64,000 nucleotides of DNA from Aurelia coerulea (lineage: Eukaryota; Cnidaria; Scyphozoa; Semaeostomeae; Ulmaridae): the NCBI GenBank assembly GCA_039566865.1, contig CM076957.1:5093896-5157895 (forward strand), read 5' to 3'. A program made the translations under genes and the position numbers. Of the stretch, positions 30,395 to 41,460 are shown piece by piece; positions within the stretch are counted from its first letter, which is position 1, and each line of letters opens with the position of its first letter. The notes under the pieces are model-generated. The model was not told where the DNA came from and did not search any database. It saw nothing but the letters and a program-made list of their open reading frames with translations.

Positions 30395-30484
30395 CCACGT
30401 GACACGTGGGTGAAACCAAACAAAGCCACACAAAATTGCTGCGTGAGTATAAAACGCAAGACAGTTTTATTTCTCACATCGAAG
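30395..30484 (+). promoter_or_regulatory. Core promoter: palindromic double E-box and TATA box
   Basis: CCACGTGACACGTGG (30395-30409) is a perfect odd palindrome containing two CACGTG E-boxes. TATAAAA follows at 30448-30454. An initiator-like TTCTCACATC lies about 25-30 bp further on, giving an expected start near 30475-30482 and a leader of about 85-90 nt before the ATG at 30565. bHLH or bHLH-Zip factors (MYC/MITF/USF or CLOCK type) bind CACGTG; occupancy here is inference. Confidence 0.55.
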
Positions 30485-30564
30485 AAACGGATGAAATCAT
30501 CTTTGTTCATTTCTTTACGAGCTGGTTTACCTGAACTTCATTTGGAGAAGATCCTTCCACAAAA

Positions 30565-30762
30565 ATGCAGCCTGTCGTTATTCAACAACAACCTTACATT
30601 GTTAACGCCCAGCCAAGAAGCGTTTCGGTAACTCATACAAGGGGCCTAGGCATCACTCAGATCGTCATTGGAGCCTTGTCCGTTCTGTTCGGGATCCTTT
30701 CAGTGGCAATTCTTCGATACTGGGCCGGCTATGTAGGCTTTGGAATATGGGGAGGTATATGG
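30565..30762 (+). CDS. MS4A-like gene 1, exon 1
   Basis: First of five exons (30565-30762, 39730-39789, 43766-44050, 45642-45851, 52568-52708) encoding 297 aa in all. All introns are phase 0 with GT-AG ends. This exon gives 66 residues: a Gln-rich cytosolic N-terminus, TM1 (about 29-50) and the start of TM2 ending GFGIWGGIW. 'WGGI' followed by a small-residue helix and a Cys is the conserved MS4A (CD20/FcRI-beta) pattern. The ATG is the first in frame after the predicted transcription start. The donor is GTAAGA. Confidence 0.85.
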
Positions 30763-31043
30763 GTAAGAAAAGCTTTTATTTAGTTGCTGCAATCTATGAT
30801 GGATGTCCATGTGCTTGCCGCAAGTTATTAGGAATCCTTATGGAGGAAAACTTTTTGTAAATTAGATATGTCGCCATCTTGTTCATGGTTCATCAAGGCG
30901 GAAGCAAATTGAACTAAGTGCAAATTGAGACCTCGTCACTCAAATGCAATGCGGAAAATTTTGCCTTGCATGCTCCCTCGCTGGATTTTTGTATCTATTT
31001 TATATTCATCTGGGATACCATTTTCATGAAAATATTGGTATTG

Positions 31044-31230
31044 TGGCGCAGCAGTGCGCAATCCTCTTTCTGACTTTGCAGCCAGAACAGTGTTAGGCGG
31101 ATAGGCTTCGATACCCGGTAGAGCATCGTAAAAGGCGTCATAACAACTCCATTATTAGCGCTTAGCTACTTCTGTGATCCCAGCGCTTGGCGCTAAAAAA
31201 GGCAACTTCACCTTCACCTTCAACGTTAGT
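31044..31230 (+). mobile_element. Possible tRNA-derived SINE fragment
   Basis: A TGGCGCAGCAGTG A-box-like sequence (31044-31056) and GGCTTCGATACCC B-box-like sequence (31104-31116) are spaced as in polymerase III promoters. They are followed by non-tRNA sequence and a short (TTCACC)n end. No second copy in the window and no duplication seen. Confidence 0.3.
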
Positions 31231-31261
31231 TTATGGGGATTGGGGCTTTTAGTTCTTTAAC

Positions 31262-31844
31262 CCTATTTTGGTTGGGGGGAATTTGCCCCCCCCCCCCCCC
31301 TAGTAGACTTTCTGTCCACATGACAATTATGGCCCGGAAACTTTCTGACTTTTTGCTAATACTTATTGTGCAATGGACTCAAGAAGTTTCATAAAAATAT
31401 TTTGACAAATGAGGGGGAGGGAGACAATTTTCCGGAACTGACTATGTCAAAATTGCCAATTCTAAAATATTAATTTTCGCGAAAAAAGTAGCAAAATTGC
31501 AAAATTTTGCAAAGATATTTTGCAGGGTAGTGCTATTTGATGTATTCTATCATAAGTATTATTTTGGATGGAAATTGTGCTCCAAAATAAATTTTATCGC
31601 ATTTTTCCTGATTTTGACCGATTTTGCCATTTTCTTGACCACACAAAGAAAAATGCTGACGCAAGCAATAATGATGGCTAATTTTAGATCAATGTTATAT
31701 TTTCATAAAGTACATGCCTGGGGCTATTAGTACACCAAATTTGGTTGCTCTATCTATTTCCAGTCAAGAGTTAGGTATGCGCGCCTGGCTATTGGGGGGC
31801 TTTGTTTTTTGCGAAAGATCCCCCCCCCCCCAACCAAAATAGGA
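31262..31844. mobile_element. CCTATTTTGGTTGGGGG TIR element
   Basis: Inverted ends CCCTATTTTGGTTGGGGGG and CCCCCCAACCAAAATAGG, each next to a long C or G run. No target duplication identified. In intron 1 of MS4A-like gene 1. Confidence 0.6.
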
Positions 31845-32027
31845 CGTGTCATATAGCCCAACCACTATAGGGTTAATCTTATGTTTACGTGCCTCATATC
31901 ATGTCATGAAATATGCACAGAACAGACGCAGAGTGAGTGACGTCATAACTATTTTGTGGGCCCAAAAAAGATAGAACTAGCTTGTCATGCTCCACATTGC
32001 GCGATGCAAATAAGTGTGTAATATGCG

Positions 32028-32163
32028 CATACTAACCGGTTTTGTGTTGTACAGGAAAATATAAAGCCCGAGGTCTTAAAAGTACAGACCGAGCTTGCGA
32101 GGTCTGTGCAATAAGACCGAGGGCTTTATATTTTCCTGTACAACTACAAAAACGGTTAGTATG
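32028..32163. repeat. Palindromic element (TTGTACAGGAAAATATAAAG)
   Basis: CATACTAACCGG...TTGTACAGG with the inverse at 32125-32163; small central loop. Probably a short TIR element. Confidence 0.65.
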
Positions 32164-32498
32164 AGTTTTATTACCTGATAGCTTCTAATTTTGACTTATA
32201 CCATTTAGTCAAACTCATTTTGTTACTGTTATGTCGTTTGAGCTCATTGTAAATCTCACAGGCCTAAATTAGTTGCTGTGGTGACAAAAACGCGTCCTTG
32301 TATCGTATTATACAAGGCTACGGGAAAACCGCGGGAAATGTGCGATTAGCCAATGGGATTGGCGGGATTCTTGTATTGCCTCGTTTTTGAAACGTCAGTC
32401 AGGTAATAATACTCTGTATTACAGTAAACACCCGCGTATAAGAACCTAGTGGATTAAAAACCTACAGGCTGAAATTTTGCAATTAAACCCCAAATATA

Positions 32499-33103
32499 CC
32501 GGGTGTCTCAAAAAAATGTATACAGATTTGGTTGACTCCAGCGAAGTGAATTTAGATTTAATCAATGGCTAATCACTCTCAAAATTTTTCTCGATGGTTA
32601 ACTTGAACATAGATACCTCGGTTTTTGGTATTGGTGCTTTGATGGCAGAAATATCAATCTTAAAAGCTAAACTGTGCGACCTCTTGCAAACCAGAGTTTC
32701 GTTCTTTTGGCCTAAGCAAATTCCTGAATCACATCGAAATTTAGAACTGAAATTAATGAAAAATTAAGAAACTTCCCAATGGGTGACTAGGGGTGACTTC
32801 TGGAAAACAGAATAACACAAGATCTAATATTGCTCAAATTTTATCAAGGCTATTGTTGATTTATACGCTGTGTCTTAAGAAATTGCTTAGGCCAAAAGGC
32901 TAAAGCTCTGGTTTGCAGGAAGAGGCAAATTTGAGCTTTCAAGATTGATATTTCTGCTCTCAAAGCACCAATACTGTCAAATGAGGTATCTATGTTCAAG
33001 TTAACAATCGAGGAGCATTTTGAGAGTGATCAGAGGTTGATTAAAGCTAAATTCACAGCGGCAGAGTCAACCAAATCCGTATACATTTTTTTGGGACACC
33101 CGG
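32499..33103. mobile_element. CCGGGTGTC TIR element nested in 32422-33721
   Basis: TIRs CCGGGTGTCTCAAAAAAATG and inverse, extending about 40 bp with further complementarity inward; TA or TATA on both flanks. Same terminal type as 40376-41292. Confidence 0.75.
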
Positions 33104-33287
33104 TATAAGACCCAATTCAGCGTATTTTTAGAGAGGATGGGGTCTTATTCACAACAGAAGTTTGTGGAAGAATAAAAAAAGCTTATATTACCTGATGAGA
33201 AGCTTTTGAAAGATTTTGGATTATATAAACATTTCAAATTCTTCCACAAATTTCCGTTGAGGAATATCTCATAAATTCAACTGATGT

Positions 33288-33535
33288 TGGCCTTGTAACC
33301 TTGTTTTAGCCTGGAATAGCCTTGCTGTAACCTTGTAAATGGCTTGAAAAATGCTAATTAGCCTTGTAGAAGCCTTGTGGAAACCTTGTGTTAGGCTGGT
33401 TGCAGCTTGGAATCTTACTGATAGCCTTGTAATTTTCTTCCAAGGCTAGTACAAGGTCATAACAAGGTCATAATCTTCTCTACAAGGCTAAAACTTGGCC
33501 TGTACAAGGCCAAGTTTAGCCTTGTATTTTTGTAC
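33288..33535. repeat. Word array: AGCCTTGTA / ACCTTGT
   Basis: About fifteen degenerate copies of (A)GCCTTGTAA(A/C)C, forward on the left and inverted (ACAAGGCT) on the right. Not a regular tandem repeat: spacing varies from 10 to 30 bp. Confidence 0.75.
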
Positions 33536-33899
33536 AGGAACTGTCAGTAAATAATAGGCCTGAACTTTGAATATGTAGAAAAGAAATTCCTGAAGGCCAG
33601 GAATAAAATAAGAACCAATTTAAGAACCTGAACAGCCTCATTTCCCACTAAATACCCAAACATAAGAACCTAGTTAGGCTGACTTGCAAAACTGTAGGTT
33701 CTTATACGCGGGTGTTTACTGTATTTCCAATATTTGTAGTATTACATGTCCCCACAATGAATGAAGTGCTCGCAGGGGCTTGACAGATTTTGTCCATTAA
33801 GATCTTGCTTTAACAGACAAACTTTGTTACCTCTGGTCAAAATTGCCTAGGCCCTTCAAGGCCTGCAAATAATACCTATGCTATTTCAATTCATTTTCT

Positions 33900-35020
33900 T
33901 GTTGCGCCGGCCCAACTACTTTCTGATTTTTTTAAAAAAGGCGATTATAAGTAATGTAAATTGTCAAATTCGTAAGTGCAAATATAATGAAAACAGCTTA
34001 TTTACGATCTTACACTTAAACCTCCTTGTTACTTGGTTTTGGGGTTTTTGGATGATTGGCTGGAATATTTCACTAGTATAGGCTGGAGCGGTTCCTCTGA
34101 AAGATTTCATTATGTTTACGCATGTCTGTTGATGAACTCTGTAGCCCCAACATGTACGGTGTTTTTTAAATTCAAGTAGAAGCGAATGCATTTGTTCTGT
34201 GCTGATTGAATTTTTTTGGACAGCCTCTTATTCAACATCAGGAACCATGAAGTGCATGTGTAATCAAAATGGTGTTGAATAAGAGCATTTAAAAGCAATC
34301 TGTGAAGGGAGTTATCCAGGAAGCTTTGTTTTCTATATAGAACTTTCAGCTTGCCATTTATTTTTCCAAGCATTTTTGTTGCCATTGATTCCCCGGACAG
34401 ACTCTCATCCAGAACACATCCAAGGTGTGTTTATTGAGTGCTGTTTGATTTTTATTTGACCCCTCCTAATGTCATCTTTTTTAGGTTTTTCCATTTCTTT
34501 CGGCTGAAAAGAATGGATTTGGTTTTGTCTTCTCAAAAATGAACATTTAGTTAATTTGTTTTTCAAAAACCAATCACACAGAGAGTTGAAGTTTCTATTT
34601 AAGTTGGTATCTACAGTATGTTAGCAAGCAGGAATCATCTGCGTACAGAAGCAGGTCACAGTCAACTGCCCGTGCCATGTCATTCATATACAGGAGGAAA
34701 TGAGTGGACCAAGAAGTGATCCCTGTGGACCACACATGACAAATTACCAGGGTTTAAATAATCTTTTCCGATATTGACAGAAAATGATCAGTCCTGGAGA
34801 TAAGATTTAAACCATGAAATTGTAGAGTCACTAAAGCCGAATAATACCAATTTATCTTTGGAAAATTTCATGGTCAATTGTGTTGAATGCTTTTTTTTGG
34901 TCATCAATATCAAGATACAAAGTAAAATGTAGTTCAGCAAAGCGAACAGCTTCCAGGGGCCTTCCCACAGAGAAAGTCAGGTATCGTGGAGCCCAGAGGA
35001 AGGAAAGTACACTTTGAAAT
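33900..35020 (-). pseudogene. Degraded LINE reverse transcriptase
   Basis: Fragments in several frames on the - strand, in the expected order from 5' to 3'. They are: motif A remnant LDIDDQKKAFNTIDHEI (about 34870-34915), then GPQGSLLGP and YMNDMARAVDCD...YADD (about 34630-34740, with a frameshift between them), then an RT thumb/C-terminal part (33964-34385) with sequences such as LNALIQHHFDYTCTSW. Frameshifts and stops make it non-functional. It lies in intron 1 of MS4A-like gene 1, antisense. Confidence 0.75.
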
Positions 35021-35539
35021 TGCAAAAACAAAAAACAAACTTGCAACAAAAAACATTGCACAAGAAATGGAAAGGATTTATGTCGCCAAAGAAGAAACAG
35101 CGTCTCAAAGAAGAAATAGTGTCTTTTTCATCAAGATGTGACATGTCGATATTAGCATCTCTCTCCAGAACGAAAATTGGATCAAAATATTTTAGAAATT
35201 CTCAGAAAGCTACCATGGACAAAGCTACATTTTAAAGATGCCCGCGATTTATTTTACGACAGTATACTGAAGATAATACATACCACAACTAAATATTGAA
35301 AGCTTATGTCCCTGATGTAGTGATAAATTATGGTTGGTATGATGCTGAAAAATCAATCGCTACATTACTTCTGTCATTTACAGTGTCATGCTATATCAAA
35401 TATCATGTGCCTCATTTGATAAGGTGCGTGATCTGTCACGCACCCACTGATAATCAAACGGCAAGGCCTGCTTCCTTCAGATTTTGAATTTCACATCCAA
35501 ATCTATTGTTTAGCGTTTTGATGCAAAAGTTCAGAATCA

Positions 35540-36420
35540 CTTTTGAAGGTTCCACAAGGTGGTGAAATTGTCTGTGTGGCATTATCTTTTGAAATTGCCT
35601 ATAAAATTAGTTGCATAAGTGAAATTCACCAGTTATTTTTTCATTGTAAAATTCACCCATAAATTGATAGTGAATTCAGCAGGATGCTAAATTGGACATG
35701 GCTAATTTTACATAACCACCTTTTGTGAAATTCACTGCAAAATTCACCATTAGATTATTTGTTAATTCCAATATTTAATGGATTGACTTGACAAATTCAT
35801 CATCAAATATTTGGTCTTTGAGGGCTTTGAAAGAAATGTTTATAATAGTTTGCTGAGAAACTGCCAAGAATAGAATGATAGCAGATGGCAAATTACCGCA
35901 AAGAGCTTCATATTCACAATATAATGACATAGCACTTTATGATGTGTGCCTTCTATTGGAAATTTGTTTTGTTCCTTCCAACCAGTTTGCTTCAGGGCAT
36001 TAGAAGGTATGATGCACCACTTGTGGCACACTGTAAATATGTTCTGATCATGTGCAGTAATGCTACGAATATATCATTGAAAATCTACTATTGAATTTTA
36101 CGAGTTGAATTTCACATATTTTTATTAGGTAAAATTATACGATCAATTTTTTCTCTGGAAATTTTCTACTGAATTTCACGATGTGTTGAATTTCACTTGC
36201 AAGTAAAATTGTACAATCAATTTTGACACTGGCAAATTGCACATTAAGAACTTTTGTGTGGTGTTGGCAAATTTCACTGCAGTAAAATTACAGTGTACAC
36301 AGTCGATTCTTTGGTGGATTTTACATTGGATTTCACAGTCAGCCCAATTTCACCACTGGCTGATTTCAACACTCTTTGCATGTGTCTTGTCCAAATTTGA
36401 CACCTTCACAAGGTTTTTTT
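35540..36420. repeat. Word array: TGAATTTCAC / AAATTCACC
   Basis: Roughly twenty degenerate copies of (T)GAA(A/T)TTCAC in both orientations at irregular 20-60 bp spacing. The ends show weak inverted similarity (TTCCACAAGGTGGTGAAATT versus CACCACTGG...CACCTTCACAAGG). Probably a TIR element of the word-array design. Confidence 0.55.
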
Positions 36421-36708
36421 TTGTCATCCGGATTTGGATTTAAAAAAAAAGACCGTACAAAAGAAGCCACTCATGATAATGTATCTGATAAAACAAACAG
36501 GCGACACAACCATTTGTTCTCTCATGAAACGTTTTATGAACAGATTCACACAGTGCCATTAGATGACTTAACAATTAGCAATCATCTGAACTTCTTGGAA
36601 ATGTGGATTGAAATCAGAGAGCGATCGTTGTTTGGAGATCGTAGATCGGTTACAAATTTGATGCCCAAAGGAAGTGGAAATGGGCCTTCGCATGTCTTGA
36701 CAATGTAA
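36421..36708 (+). other. Unidentified open frame
   Basis: A frame of about 95 codons rich in charged residues, with segments such as FYEQIHTVPLDDL and LNFLEMWIEIRERSLFGD. It looks protein-like but I recognise no family, and it sits in intron 1 of MS4A-like gene 1 in the sense orientation without convincing splice sites. Possibly a remnant of a mobile-element protein. Confidence 0.3.
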
Positions 36709-37084
36709 TGCTACATTGTCTGCGTAAGTCAAACACGGAAAAAAGTTTGACCAATTAAAGGTATCAGCGTGGTGCAGTGGTACATATACATTAGCGTGCG
36801 GTGTTGCAGTGGCACAAATAGATTAGCTGAGAAAAGAGGTGAAAAATAGTGATAAACTGGATAAAAACACGCTTGTCCTTTTGCTAAATTAGGGCTCTGC
36901 TGGTGTGCGTAGGAGGCACAAGAAATGACAGGACGACTGCTGAACACTATCATCCAGACAATTTTAATTTGGCAAATTTTCGTTCAAGATTAGGATAAAG
37001 GACAGTTTTTGTTAGCCAGGTCAATATCACGGAACAGGCGGAACTTTTGTAATGCGAAGTTGAGGGCCACTTGGTTTTCCTTAG

Positions 37085-37345
37085 TAGGTATAGGTATAGG
37101 GGGTGTGCACTCCAAGAAATAATTTTTTCACCCAGCTTCTTTAGAATTTTTCACTGCAAAATATAGCTAGCTTTAGAAACAATCGGCAGAAGTATACTCC
37201 AAAACATAAAAAACTCAGTGCAAAATGATGAGAGAACAATTCGCGCTAACAAAACACCCCTTCTGACAAGGGATCCAGAAAAGTTGTCTTCCTTTGATAC
37301 CTGGCACAGCACTCGAAAAAAGAGGCAAAAACAGTGAGGTTCACA
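37085..37345. mobile_element. Degraded poly-G-family element
   Basis: 'GGGGGTGTGCACTCCAAGAA' and internal 'TTTAGAATTTTTC' and 'TTTGATACC' words match the poly-G interior. The terminal G runs are lost. Confidence 0.45.
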
Positions 37346-37415
37346 TCCCCTCAGCAAAATGTACGGTACCTGGGCATTTTAAATGCTTCTTATCAGCAAG
37401 GGGGGAAATGTTTTA

Positions 37416-38785
37416 GCGTGTTTGTTTACATTTTTGCGTGTTTGTTTACATTTTCAGAGGAACCAATCACAAGGCTCTATTTTGCACGTGACTTTGTTTT
37501 GGGTTTGTGATAATGGCGTCGTGTAAACACAGAAGCTGTGGGGCGTTTAGAGCAAAACCAGTCTCCCTATTTAGGGCCGGAAGCACATTAATTTTCTAGA
37601 ATTTTCAAAAACTTTAAATTATAAATGAAAGAATTGGAGTTTTTCTAAATTTTTGCCGAGGGCAAAAATGATAACATTTAAATTAAAACTTGAAAATATC
37701 GCATTTCGCTTTTTATCGATTTTCGCAACCCTCCATTCTGCTCTGCCTAACATAACAAGGCCTTCTTGGCAGATGATGCCGTGTTTGCTTGATAAAGATT
37801 TATTTCTACTGCACAGTTTTCAACACAAGGGAGACTAATACTTTGAAAATGTTTTTCAATCAATTTTTTCTTGATTCAACAGCACTGCACAATTGTACTG
37901 GGAGGCTGAAAGTTATCGCAACTGTTAGATTCTAGATCAAATCATAGACTCAAATTACTTTGCCTTCCGATTTTCTGACCAAGGCCAGTCTGATGAGACG
38001 ATGAGGTCAACCAGGTCAGGCTGAATTCTCAACGCCGAGCCAGTAATTCGTGAATACAGTTGATTTTTAGAGATACTTTCAAGTCGAGGATAGGTCTATG
38101 TTCTACCATGATCTTTCGTGCTTTGGAGCTGTTTTATTCCACTTTCATTATATATGATAAAGCAAACTGTAAAAAAATAAAACTCAAAACGACGAATAGA
38201 ATCATAACGAATCTCAATTATTTCAACAACGGTCGATGATGTGATCTAGAATCTAACAGTTGCGATAACTTTCAGCCTCCCAGTACAATTGTGCAGTGCT
38301 GCTGAATCAAGAAAAAATTGATTGAAAAACATTTCAAAGTATTAGTCTCCCTTGTGTTGAAAACTGTGCAGTAGAAATAAATCTTTATCAAGCAAACACG
38401 GCATCATCTGTCAAGAAGGCCTTGTTATGTTAGGCAGAGCAGAATGGAGGGTTGCGAAAATCGATAAAAAGCGAAATGCGATATTTTCAAGTTTTTAAAT
38501 GTTATCATTTTTGCCCTCGGCAAAAATTTAGAAAAACTCCTATTCTTTCATTTATAATTAAGTTTTTGAAAATTCTAGAAAATTAATGTGCTTCTGGCCG
38601 TAAAAAGGGAGATTGGTTTTGCTCTAAACGCCCTGCAGCTTCTGTGTTTACACGACGCTATTATCACAAACCCAAAACAAAGTCACGTGCAAAATAGAGC
38701 CTTGTGATTGGCTCCTCTGAAAAATGTAAACAAACACGCAAAAAATATAAACAAACACGCAAAAAATGAAAACAAGCACGCAAAA
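37416..38785. mobile_element. Foldback element with arms of about 520 bp
   Basis: Left arm about 37416-37937 and right arm about 38243-38785 are inverted copies with few differences, separated by a 305-bp unique spacer. Each outer end consists of two or three direct copies of GCGTGTTTGTTTACATTTT. Subterminal direct repeats in long inverted arms are the hallmark of Foldback-type elements. Confidence 0.8.
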
Positions 38786-39062
38786 CATTTGTCGTCCTTG
38801 CTCTTCTTATCAGTTTTAATGGACTTTTGTTCCCACTTCCTGACCCCAAACTCTTCTAGGAGGATTGTTAAAAACATTATATTTTGCCCAATAAAAGCTG
38901 GGGGTACGAAATATTGTTTCACTAGTTGAACAGCAAAACTACATTGCTAGATCTCACCACTTGAATCATGACTAAAAGGGTCACAGACTCATTTTTACGA
39001 TCCCAGGGCTTGAAACTAAAAAATGCCAGCTCACGTTCACCTTCATCAAAAAAAGACTTGGA

Positions 39063-39520
39063 ATGAATAAATGTTGGTATGATGAAGTATGGACCATTAT
39101 TCAAAAACTAGGGATAACAGCAAATGAAAAACATATAAGCGACATGACAAAAAAAGAATGGTCAAAGATAGTCACGGAAAAAATAGTTGATAGACAAAAT
39201 GAGGAAAATGATAAAAATTCAGAAACTAAGTTACGCCTGATTCGAAACTCACATTTTTGATTCAAGGATTATCTAAAGGATACAAAAACAGCATCAGATC
39301 TCCTGATCCTCAAACTTAATATGATAGACTTAAAAGCAAACTACATGGCTAAGTATGACAATAATACCTGTAGACGATGTGGTAAACATAAAGAAAATAT
39401 AGAACATCTATGGGAATGCAAGAAATTTGACATGAAAATCGTAGCAAAGATCAACTTCTTTCAAATGACCCAAAAATGCTTAAAACAATAATAAGAGAGT
39501 TCAAAAGATTTTGTAAATAG
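39063..39520 (+). pseudogene. LINE reverse transcriptase C-terminal fragment
   Basis: A frame from 39063 to a TAA at 39489, with one internal TGA at about 39258. It contains the LINE C-terminal pattern LILKLNMIDLKANY followed by a CX2CX8HX3C cluster (CRRCG...EHLWEC). Near the end a frame shift would continue to a TAG at about 39520, then 'GTTAGGTTCT' short repeats. It is a 5'-truncated third or fourth LINE family, ending 210 bp before exon 2. Confidence 0.65.
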
Positions 39521-39729
39521 TTTTAGTTTGTGTTAGGTTCTGTTAGGTTCTGTTGTGTTAGGTTAGATTCTTTTCAATCATTGTTTAGTTTAATTTAATT
39601 TAGTTTACCAGTGTTTAATTTGTAACTGCTCCGAAATGGAAATTTGGTATTTATATTATATCAAGTTCCAAGAAGCACATCTTTGCAAGACCTGCCTTTG
39701 TTATTTACCCGATACCCTTTTCTATTCAG

Positions 39730-39789
39730 ATTCTCATTGGTGGAATAATTGGTGTTTGTTCAGCTTCAAACCCAACCAACACTTGTTTG
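39730..39789 (+). CDS. MS4A-like gene 1, exon 2 (60 nt)
   Basis: Twenty codons after a CCTTTTCTATTCAG acceptor and before GTAAGT, phase 0. The peptide ILIGGIIGVCSASNPTNTCL (residues 67-86) finishes TM2 and forms the short loop with NPT and two Cys, as in vertebrate MS4A proteins ('GSLSV...NPT..CL'). It is flanked by introns of 9.0 and 4.0 kb. Confidence 0.85.
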
Positions 39790-40375
39790 GTAAGTAATCC
39801 ACATAATATTTGACAGTTAGATTGATATAATCATCCTTGTTATTGGCCCTGCCCCTAGGCATTCGCACAGAATATTTTTGTTGACCTTTGGGTTGCCTAC
39901 GGGGAATGGTAGGGTATGAATTAAACAAGGCGTTATCGCTGCAACTACTGACTACGGGTTGCTATTTGGCTATTTTTCCAAATTGGCCACCATAAAAGGT
40001 TTTTTGGCCGTGAAAGCAAAAATTGGCCAAATGTTGGCCATAATAGAAGAAGAAGCATGCAAAATTTGCACAATTATTATGGTCAATCAATTCAATGTCA
40101 CACTTGCATGCAAAGGAATGAGAAACAAAGCAAAAGAGACTAACAACTTTCATTTCGAGAAGAGATGATGATTTGAAGCTACTAGGGGGGGGGGAGTAAA
40201 AACAAACAGTCTCTGTTCAAAAGGCCAGGCCATGATGTTGGCAAACATATAATTCAGTTGCTCTGAAGATGCTCCAGTAGGGGCGAAGCTAGTCAGCACT
40301 GGAAAAGAAAAGCGCGAAAGACCAAACAGATTCCTGTTTCTTTGAGTAGTTAGGCCCTCTTCTAACCGTACACTA

Positions 40376-41292
40376 CCAGGTGTCCCAAAAAAAAGGTAAC
40401 AGATTTGATGGGGACTAGCGATGAGAGTATAAGTCGAATCGATCCCAAATAAGTATTGAAGTACTCTTCGATAGTTAACTTGAAGATTAATACCTCGTTT
40501 GTTGATATTGGTGCATCAAGAGTTGAAATATTAATCTCAAAAGCCAAAATTTGTGTCCGTCTACAAACCAGAGCTTTTTGATTTTGGCCTAAACTGCTAA
40601 CGCGCTGGTTAGGGGAATCTCCTCAGTCAAAGACATTTTTGGACAAGGATCGGTCCTTTGGGTACCTGTTTGAAAAGAACGTAAACAACTGAAAACTAAC
40701 CAAGGAATATTTTTCTCCAGTTAAAATGCATTTAAAAAAGTACACCAAGCGAAGCACGAATGAGTGTTTTTTATGTTCCCTTGGGCATATACGATTGCTT
40801 GTTTCGTAATAATTTCGTGAGAGATGATGCAAAAACATTTCATTCAAGCAATGAAGATTGCAAGATAGTCTATGTGTTAAAGCCTACGGGACTTATTTCG
40901 CTGATGAATAACTTTTCTCAGGCAGGTGTAATTCAAAGTTTTTGTAGAATCAAGAAAGGGGTCTCTTCGGGGCCAAATTCTTTAATCTGATTGTAAAGTT
41001 CAGAGTCAGATTTCCACTAAAATGTGTTCCTAAGCACGAGGTTTCTTGTTTGTACTTGGCAATGATTGAGGAGATTCCACAGCACAGCGAGTTAACAGCT
41101 TAGGCCAAACCCCAAAAGCTCTGGTTTGGAGTAGGAGGCAAATTTGGACTTTCAAGATTAATATTCCAACTTTTTATGCACCAATATCAACAAATAAGGT
41201 ATCAATCTTCAAGTTAACTGTCTAAGTACTTCAAAACTTATTCTTATCGCTAGCCCCAATCAAATCTGTTACCTTTTTTTTGGGACACCCGG
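40376..41292. mobile_element. CCAGGTGTCCC TIR element, TA target
   Basis: TIRs of about 45 bp (CCAGGTGTCCCAAAAAAAAG and CCCGGTATA inverse) flanked by TA. The interior also carries inverted matches ('TATTAATCTTCAAG'). In intron 2 of MS4A-like gene 1. Confidence 0.75.
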
Positions 41293-41460
41293 TATATATA
41301 ATTCAGTGGTGGAAATAAACCTGACTTAAAGCAGCCACTCCACTTGAAATATGAGGGATTTTCTCAAGAATGCCCCCAGGAAACTCTCAAAACAGGCCTG
41401 AAACCTTGACACCAAAGTTGCGAGATGGCCTTTCAAACTATAGGTTGTAGGATAAATGTA

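Larger units (their letters stand above)
32422..33721. mobile_element. CAGTAAACACCCGCG element, TA target, with two nested repeats
   Basis: TIRs CAGTAAACACCCGCGTATAA, flanked by TA on both sides (32420-32421, 33722-33723), as in Tc1/mariner-derived elements. It contains the element at 32499-33103 and the word array at 33288-33535. TAAGAACCT words recur near both ends. A related copy is at 53878-54471. Confidence 0.75.
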
